NCBI GenBank assembly: GCA_903871775.1
Contig: CAIQIA010000012.1
Coordinates: forward strand, 1 to 61,066
Reading direction: 5' to 3'
Length of the DNA: 61,066 nt
From: an uncultured cyanobacterium
GTDB taxonomy: Bacteria; Cyanobacteriota; Cyanobacteriia; PCC-6307; Cyanobiaceae
The notes beneath the pieces are model-generated. The model was not told the origin of the DNA, did no database searches, and saw nothing but the letters and a program-made list of their open reading frames with translations. Every line of letters begins with the position of its first letter. The stretch's first letter is position 1. Of the stretch, positions 7,695-17,335 are shown in pieces. A program made the translations under genes and the position numbers.

Positions 7695-8918
7695 TTGCAG
7701 CACCTTCGCCCGTTCACCGTGGGAGCCCCGCTCGAGGCCCGCTGGCATCGGTCCCTGAACGAGTTTCCGGAGGCTGCCTTCGACCGTCTCACCGCGCCCC
7801 ACGCCCTGCCCTTCTACCGCTGGCACTGGCTCGAAGCCCTCGAGAGCTCGGGCAGCATCGTGCCTGACCAGGGCTGGCAGCCCTGCCATCTCGGGCTCTG
7901 GCGTGGGGAGGAGCTGCTGGCCGTGGCGCCCCTCTACCTCAAGGGTCACAGCTACGGCGAGTTCGTCTTCGACCAGGCCTTCGCCGATCTGGCCGGTCGT
8001 ATGGGGCTGCGCTACTACCCCAAGCTGCTCGGCATGAGCCCGGTCAGCCCGGTGCTGGGGTATCGCTTCTTCATCGACCCGACCCTCGATGCCGCCGCCA
8101 TCACCCAGGCCCTGATGGAGCAGATCGATGGCTTCTGCCGCCGCAACGGGGTGCTCAGCTGCAACTTTCTGTATGCCGATCCCGCCTGGCGACCCCTGGC
8201 CGAGGCAGCCGGCTGTGCCGTCTGGCTCAACCAGCAGAGCCTCTGGACCAATCCGGGCCATGGCGGTTTCGACGATTACCTCGCCCTGTTCAATGCCAAC
8301 CAGCGCCGCAACATCCGTCGCGAGCGCCAGTCGGTGCTGCAGGCGGGCCTGCAGGTGACCCCCCTGGCCGGCGAGGCCATCCCCCAGGCGCTGCTGCCGC
8401 GCATGCACCGGTTCTACGAAGACCATTGCCGACGCTGGGGGTTCTGGGGCAGCAAGTACCTCACCGAGGCCTTCTTCGATCAGGCGGCCACCCATCTGCG
8501 GCAGTATCTCGTGCTGTTCAGCGCCCATCCCGCGGGGGGCGATCCGGCTCAGCCCCTGGCCATGAGCCTCTGCGTGCGCGAGGGCCAGCGCCTCTGGGGG
8601 CGTTACTGGGGCTCCGACCTGGAGCAGGAGAACCTGCATTTCGAGGTGTGCTATTACAGCCCCATCGACTGGGCGATCCGTGAGGGCATCGTCAGCTTCG
8701 ATCCGGGGGCCGGGGGCCGCCACAAGCGGCGCCGGGGCTTCGTGGCCCGGCCCCATGCGAGCCTGCACCGCTGGTATGACCGGCGTTTCGATGCCGTGGT
8801 GCGCGACTGGCTGCCCCGGGCCAATGCCGCCCTTCAGGATGAGATCGCGGCTGCCAATGCCGACCTGCCCTTCGCCGGTGGGCAGGTTCCCCTGATGCTC
8901 CCGGACCCATGCGTCTGA
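7695..8918 (+). CDS. FemAB/GNAT-like acyltransferase (PF04339-type)
   Basis: A 407-residue protein of the 'peptidoglycan biosynthesis GNAT' type: RWHRSLNEFPEAAFDRL near the start, FYRWHWLEALESSGSI, NANQRRNIRRERQSVLQAGL, MHRFYEDHCRRWGFWGSKYL, and FDPGAGGRHKRRRGFVARP near the end. These are hallmarks of this double-GNAT family of about 380-400 residues. The acceptor is unknown. The annotated start is a TTG; a GTG at 7719 is an equally credible start. It overlaps the next gene by 10 bp. Confidence 0.8.
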   Translation: MQHLRPFTVGAPLEARWHRSLNEFPEAAFDRLTAPHALPFYRWHWLEALESSGSIVPDQGWQPCHLGLWRGEELLAVAPLYLKGHSYGEFVFDQAFADLAGRMGLRYYPKLLGMSPVSPVLGYRFFIDPTLDAAAITQALMEQIDGFCRRNGVLSCNFLYADPAWRPLAEAAGCAVWLNQQSLWTNPGHGGFDDYLALFNANQRRNIRRERQSVLQAGLQVTPLAGEAIPQALLPRMHRFYEDHCRRWGFWGSKYLTEAFFDQAATHLRQYLVLFSAHPAGGDPAQPLAMSLCVREGQRLWGRYWGSDLEQENLHFEVCYYSPIDWAIREGIVSFDPGAGGRHKRRRGFVARPHASLHRWYDRRFDAVVRDWLPRANAALQDEIAAANADLPFAGGQVPLMLPDPCV

Positions 8919-9292
8919 CACCCGACCAACGCCGCAGCCTCGATGACGGCCTCTCCTCCCGCAGCATCGCGCTGGATCCCGCCGGCTATGTCCTGATCCG
9001 CATCGATTCCGAGGCCGGTGAACTGGTCGTTGAGCACTACGGCAACGCCATCAACGACCAGGGACTGGCCACCGATCCCGACACCGGCGAGGTGCTGGCC
9101 TGCCGCGGCGGCGGCCCCCGCCAGCCCCTGGCCGTCTACCGCGGGGCCACCGCCAAGGTCGTGGGCATTGCCCTCACCGAGGGGCCGGGCCCCTGTCCCA
9201 TCAGCCGGCTCGATCACGCCCTGTACATCGGCCGCGAACTGCAGCGGGCCGAGCATTGCCTGGTCACCGGTGAGGTCTACATCCAGGACTGA
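8909..9292 (+). CDS. DUF4346 family protein
   Basis: A 127-residue soluble protein with the cyanobacterial DUF4346 pattern: GYVLIRIDSEAGELVVEHYG, NDQGLATDPDTGEVLACRGG, and AVYRGATAKVVGIALTEG. The family occurs almost only in cyanobacteria and its role is unknown. It starts with ATG inside the end of the acyltransferase gene (10 bp overlap), so it is probably translated with it. It converges with the radical SAM gene. Confidence 0.78.
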   Translation: MRLTPDQRRSLDDGLSSRSIALDPAGYVLIRIDSEAGELVVEHYGNAINDQGLATDPDTGEVLACRGGGPRQPLAVYRGATAKVVGIALTEGPGPCPISRLDHALYIGRELQRAEHCLVTGEVYIQD

Positions 9293-9331
9293 GGCGGTAG
9301 CCAGCCCCTGGCCAGGCTGCCCTCGGCCGGA

Positions 9332-10933
9332 TCAGCCGACGGCCTGAAGATCGGCGGTGGCGGCAGGGGCCTCGGGGGGGAGGGAGGCCAGCTGGTCGGC
9401 GATTTCGCGGGTGACGATGCTGCGGTATTCCATGAAGTGCTCGTTGTGGGCGAGCACAACCAGGAACTGCTCCAGGTTCTTCGGATTGCAGCGGGCGATG
9501 CTGAGCAGCGAGCGCCAGAACCGCCAGCGGGTGTCGCGTTTGATGCCCTGCCGCCAGATCACGATCGCCAGGGCCCGCAGGTCGGTCACCGTGGGCAGGG
9601 AGGGCCGGTCCGACCGGCGCGGATCGTGGAAGGCGTGCCAGCGCGGGATGCCGAGCTTGCGGTAGTAATGGGTCACCCGATCGATGTAGGCGTTCGGCTC
9701 GTAGAGCGCACAGAATGCCTCCACGTATTCGTTGGCGATCTGACGAATCGGCCGGGTCGGCTCGAAGTTGAGCAGGTTCGTCTGGTTGACGCCGCGGGCG
9801 TCGGCTTTTTCCTGAATCAACCGGCCTTCCTTCTCCAGGCGGTGCCAGAGGCCGGTGTTGGGAAGGGCCTGCAACATGCCCATCATCGCGGCGGGAATGC
9901 CGGTGCGGGTCACGAAGCGCACGATGCGGTCGCCGGCGCCGGCGGTCTCGCCATCGAAGCCGATGATGAAACCCGCCATCACCCGGATGCCATTGGCGGT
10001 GATGCGATCGACGGCCTCCTCGAGGGAGCTGCGGGTGTTCTGGTGCTTGCCGGCCACCGACAGGCTGGCTTCGTCGGGGGTCTCGATCCCGAGGAACACC
10101 GCCTCGAACCGGCATTCCGACATCATCTGCATCAGCTCGTCGTCGGAGGCAAGGTCCACCGAAGCCTCGGTGGCGAAGCTGAACGGATAGCCCCGCTCGC
10201 TCAGCCAGTCCCTGAGGGCAGGCAGCAGCAGCTTGGCGTTGCGCTTGTTGCCGATGAAGTTGTCATCCACCAGAAAGATTGATCGGCGCCAGCCCAGTTC
10301 ATAGAGGCGGTTCAGTTCGGCCAGCAGCTGTTCCGGAGTCTTGGTGCGCGGCTTGCGGCCGTAGAGCACGATGATGTCGCAGAATTCGCACTGGAACGGG
10401 CAGCCCCGGGAGAACTGCACGCTCATCGAGTCGTAGGCATCGAAGTCGAGCAGATCGAACCGCGGCACCGGCGTGGACGTCACGTCGGGCTTCTCGCCGT
10501 TGGCGCTGAAACGGCCGCTGCGGTCCCCCCGCTCGATGGCCTCCACGAACTGGGGCAGGGTGATCTCACCCTCATCGAGCACCTTGAAATCAGCCAGCTC
10601 CAGCTCGGGAGCATCCGGCGTCGAACTGGCGAAGGGGCCCCCCACGGCCACCGGCAGGCCCCGGCGCTTGGCTTCGGCGATCTGCACGGCCATGTCGGCC
10701 TTCTGCACGATCATCCCCGAGATCACCACCAGCTCGGCCCACTCCCACTCCTCGGTGGTCACGTCGCGGACGTTGCGGTCGACCAGCTTCATCTCCCAGT
10801 GCTGGGGGAGCAGGGCCGCCACGGTGACGAGGCCGAGGGGGGGCAGGAGCACCTTGCGGTTCACCAGCTCCAGGATCTTCTCGTAACTCCAGAAGGTCGG
10901 CGGGAACAGGGGATACAGGAAGAGCGTGCGCAT
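9332..10933 (-). CDS. B12-binding radical SAM protein with DUF4070 C-terminus
   Basis: A 533-residue enzyme. Residues 1-140 form a cobalamin-binding-type Rossmann domain opening with LYPLFPPTFWSYEKILEL and KVLLPPLGLVTVAALLP. The radical SAM cluster motif is Cys178-Cys182-Cys185 (RGCPFQCEFCD). The C-terminal part from about 385 resembles DUF4070. Length and N-terminal motifs match the family that includes the hopanoid C-2 methylase HpnP, but many cyanobacterial paralogues have other or unknown substrates, and no hopanoid gene lies nearby. It is therefore a likely methyltransferase of unknown target. Confidence 0.85.
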   Translation of the reverse strand: MRTLFLYPLFPPTFWSYEKILELVNRKVLLPPLGLVTVAALLPQHWEMKLVDRNVRDVTTEEWEWAELVVISGMIVQKADMAVQIAEAKRRGLPVAVGGPFASSTPDAPELELADFKVLDEGEITLPQFVEAIERGDRSGRFSANGEKPDVTSTPVPRFDLLDFDAYDSMSVQFSRGCPFQCEFCDIIVLYGRKPRTKTPEQLLAELNRLYELGWRRSIFLVDDNFIGNKRNAKLLLPALRDWLSERGYPFSFATEASVDLASDDELMQMMSECRFEAVFLGIETPDEASLSVAGKHQNTRSSLEEAVDRITANGIRVMAGFIIGFDGETAGAGDRIVRFVTRTGIPAAMMGMLQALPNTGLWHRLEKEGRLIQEKADARGVNQTNLLNFEPTRPIRQIANEYVEAFCALYEPNAYIDRVTHYYRKLGIPRWHAFHDPRRSDRPSLPTVTDLRALAIVIWRQGIKRDTRWRFWRSLLSIARCNPKNLEQFLVVLAHNEHFMEYRSIVTREIADQLASLPPEAPAATADLQAVG

Positions 10934-11056
10934 GCCCAGGGCTCGGTGGCGTGGACGCCGGGTCGTGGCACCTTAGTCGGTTCACGCCGAGGTCGTTCTC
11001 CACCCGGGACGGTGCTGCCTCTGCTGTAATGGCCCTGCAGCCGTTCTTTTCGCGCC

Positions 11057-11149
11057 ATGGGCATCGCTCTGTACTTCGGTCTCGTGGGCGGAGCCCTGGC
11101 CACCGCCGTTGTTCTGTCCACCGTGCTGCGCACGATCCGCCTGATCTGA
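11057..11149 (+). CDS. petL: PetL-like single-span protein (cytochrome b6f subunit 6)
   Basis: A 30-codon gene: MGIALYFGLVGGALATAVVL, then STVLRTIRLI. It is one transmembrane helix with the N-terminal YF and the C-terminal RxxRLI/KLI ending that I associate with PetL, the small subunit at the periphery of the cytochrome b6f complex. It lies in the gap between two minus-strand genes, ends 7 bp before the MFS gene end, and starts 123 bp from the divergent radical SAM start, which leaves room for its own promoter. The assignment rests on a very short sequence. Confidence 0.6.
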   Translation: MGIALYFGLVGGALATAVVLSTVLRTIRLI

Positions 11150-11155
11150 TCCCCC

Positions 11156-12358
11156 TCAGGCCGCCGGGGGCAATCGCCGGCCGCTGCGCCGCAGCAGCTC
11201 CATTGCCGCCAGGGTTCCCCCGGCGGCCCCCAGGAGTGTGAACGTGGCGGCCAGGCCGATCCGCAGGCTCAGGCCTGCGGCCAGAAGCCCGCTCAGGCCA
11301 CCGCCGCCAAGAAAGGCGATCTGCCCCAGTCCGGCCATGCGACCCCGCAGCACCTGCGGCGATGCCACCTGGGTCACCAGGTTGCACCCGGCGAGCAGCA
11401 CGGCGGTTCCGGCCCCGATCAGGTAGGCCATGGCCAGGCCCCAGCCCTGCCCTCTCCCCAGCCCCATGCCCATCTGGGCCAGGGCGGTGAGCAGGGCACT
11501 GGTTCCCAGCAGCAGTCCGGGCCGTCGGCTCAGCGGGCGGCTCCAGCGCTGCAGCACCACGCCGCCGCTGATGCTGCCCGCGGCGATCACGCTGGTGAGC
11601 AGTCCCAGGTCAGAGGCCCGGGGTCCCACCACGGTGCGGGCCACCAGGGGGGCCAGGCCCGGATGGAAGAAGCCCACCAGACAGAACAGGCCCGTGAAGG
11701 CGAGCACGTGCCTCAGATCGGCCCCGCACAAGCGCCAGGCCGCCCCGAGGCTGGTGCCATGGCCCGGTCGGCTGCGCTCCTCCCGGGTTCTGTCGGGGCG
11801 CAGCAGCAGCAGCACCGCCAGGATCGGCAGCAGGTAGCTGAGGGCATCGAGCAGCAGGGCCAGCCCCGGACCCGCCAGGGTCACCAGCCAGCCCCCCACC
11901 GGCGGGCCAATGAGCTTGCCGATGTTGAAGACGAGGGAGAAGCTCGTGAGATAGCTCCCCAGCTCAGCACCGTTCTCGACCAGCAGAGCGCAGTACTTGT
12001 TGCGGGCCGTGAGTTCGTAGGCACTGGCCACGCCCACCACCAGGGTGCTCAGCAGCAGCAGAACCGCCTGGGCGGTGCCACGGCTCAGGGGCATGGCTGC
12101 AGCCCCCACCAGGGCGCCGGCGAACAGCCCCCACTGGGCCCGGATGAGCACGGGTTCGCATCCCTCCCGGTCGGTCACCACCCCCGCCGGGCCGCTGACC
12201 ACCAGGGTCGGCAGCGACAGCAGGGCGAAGTGCAGGGCCAGCAGCAGCGGATTGTTGGTGCCGTCCATCAGCACCCAGGCCTTGGCGGTCAGGCCTGCGA
12301 ACGACCCCATCGTGCTGAGTCCGGAGACCAGCAGGAACAGCTGACGCTGACGTCGCAT
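11156..12358 (-). CDS. MFS transporter (EntS-like, MFS_3 type)
   Basis: A 400-residue, 12-span-like permease: LFLLVSGLSTMGSFAGLTAK at the start, GPAGVVTDREGCEPVLIRAQ (the A-motif-like loop 2-3), and repeated hydrophobic spans to the end. It resembles the enterobactin-exporter-like MFS_3 group found beside many unrelated genes. The substrate is unknown. I chose ATG 12358, whose last base is shared with the rimO stop (TGATG), over a TTG one codon earlier. Probably co-transcribed with rimO. Confidence 0.82.
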   Translation of the reverse strand: MRRQRQLFLLVSGLSTMGSFAGLTAKAWVLMDGTNNPLLLALHFALLSLPTLVVSGPAGVVTDREGCEPVLIRAQWGLFAGALVGAAAMPLSRGTAQAVLLLLSTLVVGVASAYELTARNKYCALLVENGAELGSYLTSFSLVFNIGKLIGPPVGGWLVTLAGPGLALLLDALSYLLPILAVLLLLRPDRTREERSRPGHGTSLGAAWRLCGADLRHVLAFTGLFCLVGFFHPGLAPLVARTVVGPRASDLGLLTSVIAAGSISGGVVLQRWSRPLSRRPGLLLGTSALLTALAQMGMGLGRGQGWGLAMAYLIGAGTAVLLAGCNLVTQVASPQVLRGRMAGLGQIAFLGGGGLSGLLAAGLSLRIGLAATFTLLGAAGGTLAAMELLRRSGRRLPPAA

Positions 12359-13773
12359 CAACCCTGGCGGGCGGCCCCCACCATGGCCTCCACCCCCACC
12401 ACCTCGCCCTCGAGGTCATAGACGTCGGCACCGGTGATCCGCACCGGCACCAGGGTGCCCGGGGTTCCTGTGCGACCGTCGGTGGCGGGGCGCACCCGCA
12501 CCTCGCCATCGACATCGGGGGCGAAACGGGCGCAGCGGCCGATCAGTTCGCCGCTGCCCGGATGCTCCTGCTCGATCAGCACATCCACGATCCGCCCCAC
12601 CCAGGCGGCATTGCGTTCGGCGCTGATGGGCTGCTGGGCCTCCATCAGCCGGCCGCGCCGCTCCTCGGCCACGGCCGCCGGCACCGGGTCAGGGAGCGTG
12701 GCGGCCTCGGTCCCCTCCTCGGGGGAGAAGGCGAACACACCCACGTGGTCGAACCGCTGCTGCTGCACGAAGTCCAGCAGGTGCTCGAAGTGGTGCTCCT
12801 GTTCCCCCGGAAAACCGGTGATGAAGGTGGTGCGCAGCACCGCATCGGGCAAGGCGTCGCGGATCCGTTGCAGCAGCTCGCCGGTCAGACCCTGCTGCCA
12901 GGGTCTGTTCATGGCCCGCAGCACCTCCGGATGGCTGTGCTGCAGGGGAAGATCGAGGTACGGAAGCACGTTGGGCACCTCACGGAAGGCCGCCAGCACC
13001 TCCGGGGTCAGCCCGGTGGGATAGGCGTAGTGGACCCTGATCCAGGGAATCTCGACCTCGCCCAGGGCCCGCAGCAGGTCCGCGAGCAGCGGGCGGCCCT
13101 CCAGGTCGAGGCCGTAATTGGTGGTGATCTGGCTGATCAGGATCAGTTCCTGGACGCCTTCGGCCGCCAGCTGCCGGGCCTCGGCCACGATCGAGGCGAT
13201 GGAACGGGAGCGCTGGCGCCCCCGCAGGGTGGGAATGATGCAGAAGGCGCAGCGGTAGTCGCAGCCCTCGGCCACCTTCAGATAGGCCACCGCCTCCGGG
13301 GTGGTGCGGTGGCGGGGCAGATGTTCGTCGGCGACGAAGCTGGGCACGGCGCTCACGCGGTTCACCCGTTCGCCGGCCTCGACCCTCTGCAGCACCTCGA
13401 CGATGTGCTGGTAATCGCCGGTGCCCACGATGGCGCAGGCTTCGGGCAGGGCCTCCAGCAGCTCCTCCTGGAAATGCTGGGCCAGGCAGCCGGCGATCAC
13501 CAGCTGCTTGCCCTGCTCGGCCAGGGCCACCAGGGTGCGCACCGACTCCTGGCGGGCGTCCTGGATGAACGAGCAGGTGTTGACGACCACGACGCTGGCG
13601 GCGCTTTCATCAGCTGTGACGCCGTAGCCGGCCTGGGCCAGCAGCCCGAGCATGTGCTCGGTGTCGACGCGGTTCTTCTCACAGCCCAGATGGGCGAAGG
13701 CCACGGTGGGCCGGTCACTGGGCCGGTCATGGGGCCGTGCACTGGGCCTGGCGTCGGTGCTTCTGGAAGCCAT
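12358..13773 (-). CDS. rimO: ribosomal protein S12 methylthiotransferase RimO
   Basis: A 471-residue radical SAM methylthiotransferase that modifies an aspartate of ribosomal protein S12. Auxiliary-cluster cysteines are C31, C67 and C96 (LGCEKN, VNTCSF, AGCLAQ); the SAM cluster is C171-C175-C178 ([10 protein letters not shown]). A C-terminal TRAM domain follows ([20 protein letters not shown]). The first ~20 residues are a low-complexity Pro/Ser/Arg/Asp leader, so the mature start may be a little later. The start is 36 bp from the divergent btpA start. Confidence 0.94.
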   Translation of the reverse strand: MASRSTDARPSARPHDRPSDRPTVAFAHLGCEKNRVDTEHMLGLLAQAGYGVTADESAASVVVVNTCSFIQDARQESVRTLVALAEQGKQLVIAGCLAQHFQEELLEALPEACAIVGTGDYQHIVEVLQRVEAGERVNRVSAVPSFVADEHLPRHRTTPEAVAYLKVAEGCDYRCAFCIIPTLRGRQRSRSIASIVAEARQLAAEGVQELILISQITTNYGLDLEGRPLLADLLRALGEVEIPWIRVHYAYPTGLTPEVLAAFREVPNVLPYLDLPLQHSHPEVLRAMNRPWQQGLTGELLQRIRDALPDAVLRTTFITGFPGEQEHHFEHLLDFVQQQRFDHVGVFAFSPEEGTEAATLPDPVPAAVAEERRGRLMEAQQPISAERNAAWVGRIVDVLIEQEHPGSGELIGRCARFAPDVDGEVRVRPATDGRTGTPGTLVPVRITGADVYDLEGEVVGVEAMVGAARQG

Positions 13774-13809
13774 GGCAGCATCGGGCCACTCCTCACCATA
13801 GATGTCGCC

Positions 13810-14703
13810 GTGGCTGCATCTGACGCCGTGGCCGCTGCGCCCCCTCCGGAGCCCTGGCGGGCCCTCTTCAGGCCCCACCGGCCGGCCCTGATCGGCGTGC
13901 TGCATCTGCCGCCCCTGCCGGGCAGCCCGGGCTGGGCGGGGTCCTTCGCCGCCGTGCGCGACCGGGCCCTGGCCGACGCCGAGGCCTTCCTCGACGGCGG
14001 GGCCGACGGTCTGATCGTCGAGAACTTCGGCGACAGGCCTTTCCATGCCACGGCCGTGCCACCCGAGACGACGGCGGCCATGGCCGTGGTGGCCGCCGCC
14101 GTGGCCGCGGCGGCCGGGGAGGTGCCGCTGGGCATCAACGTGTTGCGCAACGACGGTCTGGCGGCCCTGGCGGTGGCCGCGGCCGTCGGCGCCGCCTTCG
14201 TGCGGGTGAACGTGCTGGCCGGGGCGATGGTCACCGACCAGGGGCTGATCGAGGGCTGTGCCGCCGCCCTGCTGCGCCGCCGCCGCCTGCTGGCGGCCGA
14301 GGGGGTGGCGGTCTTCGCCGATGTGATGGTCAAGCACGCCCATCCCCTGGCCCCCCAGCCCATCGGTGAGGCCGTGGAGGACACACTCCAGCGGGCCGGA
14401 GCCGCGGCGGTGATCGTCAGCGGCGTCGCCACCGGGGCCCCTGCGTCCCTCGAAGATCTGCGGGCGGCCCGGGCGGCGGCGGCGGGGGCGCCGGTGCTGG
14501 TCGGCAGTGGCTGCACCCCGGCCCTCGCCCCAGGCATGGCCCCATGGGTCGATGGGGTGATCGTGGCCAGCGCCCTCAAGCAGGACGGCGTGCTCGATCG
14601 GCCCGTCGACAGACAGCGGGTGCGGGAGCTGCGCCGGGCCCTGGATGGCGGGGAAGCGCGAAAGCCGGTGCCAGACTGCGGCCAGGTTCTCCCCGCACCG
14701 TGA
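13810..14703 (+). CDS. btpA: BtpA family protein (photosystem I biogenesis)
   Basis: A 297-residue TIM-barrel-like protein with the BtpA signature: [55 protein letters not shown], and late [17 protein letters not shown]. In Synechocystis BtpA is a peripheral thylakoid protein needed for accumulation of photosystem I reaction centre proteins. The start is uncertain: GTG at 13810 or GTG at 13828; no in-frame ATG is available. It overlaps the VKOR gene by 4 bp (GTGA), linking PSI assembly to lumen disulfide formation. Confidence 0.85.
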   Translation: MAASDAVAAAPPPEPWRALFRPHRPALIGVLHLPPLPGSPGWAGSFAAVRDRALADAEAFLDGGADGLIVENFGDRPFHATAVPPETTAAMAVVAAAVAAAAGEVPLGINVLRNDGLAALAVAAAVGAAFVRVNVLAGAMVTDQGLIEGCAAALLRRRRLLAAEGVAVFADVMVKHAHPLAPQPIGEAVEDTLQRAGAAAVIVSGVATGAPASLEDLRAARAAAAGAPVLVGSGCTPALAPGMAPWVDGVIVASALKQDGVLDRPVDRQRVRELRRALDGGEARKPVPDCGQVLPAP

Positions 14704-15659
14704 CCGTCAGCCGTCTGCGCCAGCGCCCTGAGCCGTTTCTGCAGCGCTGGGCCCGTCCCCTGCTGGGGGCCCTGGCCACGGTCGGCGCCATCGACACGGG
14801 GGCCGTCACCCTCAAGCGCTGGGGGCTGCTGGGGGCGCTCACCTGTCCCGGTGGCGCCGACGGCTGCGACAAGGTGCTCAACAGCCCCTGGGGAACGGTG
14901 CTCGGGCAGCCCCTGGCCCTCTTCGGCTTCCTGGCCTATCTGACGATGGCCCTGCTGGCCCTCCTGCCCCTGCTGCCTGCCCTGCAGACGTGGTTGCAGG
15001 AGCAGGACTCCCGCGGTGGCGGCCTCGCCGCCCGCCGGGGCGGCCGCGCCCCCGATCTGTTCTGGCAGCTGGGCACCCTCCTGGCCCTGGTGATGGCCGT
15101 CTTCAGCCTCGTGCTGCTCGGCCTGATGGCGTTCCGCATCCATGCCGTCTGCGCCTTCTGTGTGCTGTCGGCGGTGCTGTGCCTGGGGCTGCTGCTGCTC
15201 CACTGGCTTGGCCGCGACTGGGTCGACCGGGGGCAGCTGATCTTCCGCACGGTTGTGGTCGGTTTTCTGGTGGCCTTGCTGGGGGTGGCCTGGGCGGCGT
15301 CGGTCGACCGTCCGGCGGCCGTGGCCGAGGCCGGCCGACCGCCGGCGATCGTGCGCACCAGTTCGCCCGCCAGCATCGCCCTGGCTGAACACCTCACGAG
15401 CGGCGGCGCCAGGGTGTTCACCGCCTGGTGGTGCCCCCACTGCCACGAGCAGAAGGAGGTGTTCGGCCGTCAGGCCACGGCGAAGCTGACGGTCATCGAG
15501 TGCGCCCCCGATGGGGTCGGGGCCCAGGTGGAGCTCTGCAAGAGCCGCCGCATCGAAGGCTTCCCCACCTGGGAGATCAACGGCAAGCTCAGCAGCGGGG
15601 TGAAGCCCCTCAATCAGCTGGCCGACCTGAGCGGTTACAAGGGCCCCCGCAGCTTCTGA
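14700..15659 (+). CDS. VKOR-thioredoxin fusion protein
   Basis: A 319-residue membrane oxidoreductase. A vitamin K epoxide reductase domain (about 20-200) has the loop cysteines C49/C56 ([10 protein letters not shown]) and the quinone-site CxxC C151-C154 (AVCAFC). A C-terminal thioredoxin-like domain has C245-C248 (WWCPHC), cis-Pro in FPTWEI and a further Cys pair. This matches cyanobacterial VKOR and plant LTO1, which pass disulfides to thylakoid lumen or periplasmic proteins and electrons to quinone. The GTG start overlaps the btpA stop; the 3' end overlaps nadB by 25 bp on the other strand. Confidence 0.92.
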   Translation: MTVSRLRQRPEPFLQRWARPLLGALATVGAIDTGAVTLKRWGLLGALTCPGGADGCDKVLNSPWGTVLGQPLALFGFLAYLTMALLALLPLLPALQTWLQEQDSRGGGLAARRGGRAPDLFWQLGTLLALVMAVFSLVLLGLMAFRIHAVCAFCVLSAVLCLGLLLLHWLGRDWVDRGQLIFRTVVVGFLVALLGVAWAASVDRPAAVAEAGRPPAIVRTSSPASIALAEHLTSGGARVFTAWWCPHCHEQKEVFGRQATAKLTVIECAPDGVGAQVELCKSRRIEGFPTWEINGKLSSGVKPLNQLADLSGYKGPRSF

Positions 15660-17260
15660 CCCACCGGTCCGCTGTGGATGGCCCGTGCGCGCTGCTGCAG
15701 GGTGTGGCGCTGCCAGAACAGCTGGCTGGCCGGTGCATCGACGCGGTGGTGCCCGCCGCGGCTTTCCTGGCGGAAGGCGGCCGCCTCCAGCAGCAGCAGG
15801 GCGACCCTTCCCAGGCTGCGGCGGCCCCAGGCAGCCTCCAGCCAGCGCTGTTGTGGCGCCTCCACCGGCCGCCAGCGATCCGGAGTGGTGGCCAGCACCG
15901 GGGCCAGCAGACCGTCGAGGGCCAGCTCCTGCCGCCGGCGGTTCTCGTGGGCCAGGGCCCGGCGCAGGGGGCCGCCGTCGCGGGCCACCCCCGCCACCCG
16001 CCAGCAGAGCTGACGCAGGCGTTCCCCATCGCGCTCGAGGTCGTCGGCCGCCGCCGGCCCGATCGCCAGATCCAGGGGCGCCCCCGCCGCGGCGGGGGTG
16101 CCGTCGTGGTCTGAGGCGGGGAGCAGCCCCTGCAACTGCCGGGCCATCACCAGGCATTCCATGAGCGAATTGCTCGCCAGGCGGTTGGCGCCGTGGACAC
16201 CGCTGCTGGCCACCTCGCCGATGGCGTAGAGCCCCGGCAGATCGGTCAGGGCCCGCAGGTCCGTCCGCACGCCACCCATCCAGTAATGGGCTGCCGGCGA
16301 GATCGGCAGGGGCTGCTCGAGGGGTTCGAGGCCCAGGCTGCGGCAGCGGTCAAGGATGGCCGGAAACTGCCGTTGCAGCCGGGCGGCGCCCACCGGCCGC
16401 AGGTCGAGCCAGAGGCGGTCGACCCCCTGGGAGAGCATGGTCAGGCGCAGGGCCCGGCTGAGGCGATCCCGGGCCATCAGCTCGCCGCCCCTGGGCAGAA
16501 CAGGGTCCCCCGATGCGTCCAGCAGCCGGGCGCCCTCCCCCCTCAGGGCCTCCGACAGGAGAAAGTGGGGCGCCCCGGCGAGCATCAGCGCCGTGGGGTG
16601 GAACTGCACGAACTCCATGTCGCGCAGGGTTGCCCCTGCCTCCCACGCCATCACGAGGCCGTCGCCGCGGGCCCCGGGCGGGTTGGTGCTGTGGCTGAAG
16701 AGGGCGCCGCTGCCGCCCGTGGCCAGCACCACGGCCCCCGCCCGCAGCCAGCCCAGCCGGCCGGCGTGCAGCAGCTGCACCCCCCGGCAGCGCCCGCCCT
16801 GCCGCCACAGCTGCAGCACGAGGGTTTCGGTGAGCCAGCAGAGGCCCGGCCGCTCCCGGACCCGTTGCTCCAGCAGTTCGGTGAGGGCCAGTCCGGTCTG
16901 ATCGCGGGCATGCAGCACCCGCCGTCGGCTGTGGGCGGCCTCGAGGGTGAGGCTGAGGGTGCCGTCGTCCCGGCGATCGAGCCGCAGGCCCAGTTGCAGC
17001 AGCCGTTCGACACAGGCGGGGGCCTGGGTCACCAGCAGATCCACGGCGGCGGGGTCGCAGAGGCCGGCCCCGGCCCGCAGGGTGTCGAGGCGATGCAGGG
17101 AGGGATCGTCGTCAGGGGCGATGGCTGCGGCCATGCCCCCCTGGGCCCAGCGGCTGGCGGTGGGGGGGGTGCGCCCCTGGCTCAGCAGCAGCACACGACA
17201 GTCTCGGGGCAGCTCAAGGCAGGCCATGAGGCCCGCCGCTCCGGCGCCGACGACCACCAC
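15635..17260 (-). CDS. nadB: L-aspartate oxidase
   Basis: A 541-residue flavoprotein that oxidises L-aspartate to iminoaspartate, the first step of de novo NAD synthesis. It begins with the FAD-binding VVVGAGAAGLMACLELP, and has SRWAQGGMAAAIAPDD, MEFVQFHPTAL, and the late GVHGANRLASNSLMECLVMA with the substrate-site Arg. The GTG at 17260 is chosen because an in-frame stop lies about 25 codons further upstream and no better start exists between; the residues just before (WWD) look family-like, so a non-standard start cannot be excluded. Overlaps the VKOR gene end. Confidence 0.93.
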   Translation of the reverse strand: MVVVGAGAAGLMACLELPRDCRVLLLSQGRTPPTASRWAQGGMAAAIAPDDDPSLHRLDTLRAGAGLCDPAAVDLLVTQAPACVERLLQLGLRLDRRDDGTLSLTLEAAHSRRRVLHARDQTGLALTELLEQRVRERPGLCWLTETLVLQLWRQGGRCRGVQLLHAGRLGWLRAGAVVLATGGSGALFSHSTNPPGARGDGLVMAWEAGATLRDMEFVQFHPTALMLAGAPHFLLSEALRGEGARLLDASGDPVLPRGGELMARDRLSRALRLTMLSQGVDRLWLDLRPVGAARLQRQFPAILDRCRSLGLEPLEQPLPISPAAHYWMGGVRTDLRALTDLPGLYAIGEVASSGVHGANRLASNSLMECLVMARQLQGLLPASDHDGTPAAAGAPLDLAIGPAAADDLERDGERLRQLCWRVAGVARDGGPLRRALAHENRRRQELALDGLLAPVLATTPDRWRPVEAPQQRWLEAAWGRRSLGRVALLLLEAAAFRQESRGGHHRVDAPASQLFWQRHTLQQRARAIHSGPVGQKLRGPL

Positions 17261-17335
17261 GTCCCACCATTCTCCGAACGGGTCGGAGCAGGCGTCAGAA
17301 CCAGGGGCGTCGGGGCCGGGCAGTGACCGGCTCCC

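Noticed and set aside
7632-8921. Upstream part of the long minus-strand frame ending at 7251
   Set aside because: Only the last 126 codons have signal-peptide and Cys character; the rest mirrors the FemAB-like gene.
12562-13809. Long upstream extension of the btpA frame
   Set aside because: It is antisense to rimO; the BtpA family starts near 13810-13828.
13497-16157. 886-codon minus-strand frame across btpA, VKOR and nadB
   Set aside because: It crosses three well-supported genes in another frame and has low-complexity composition.
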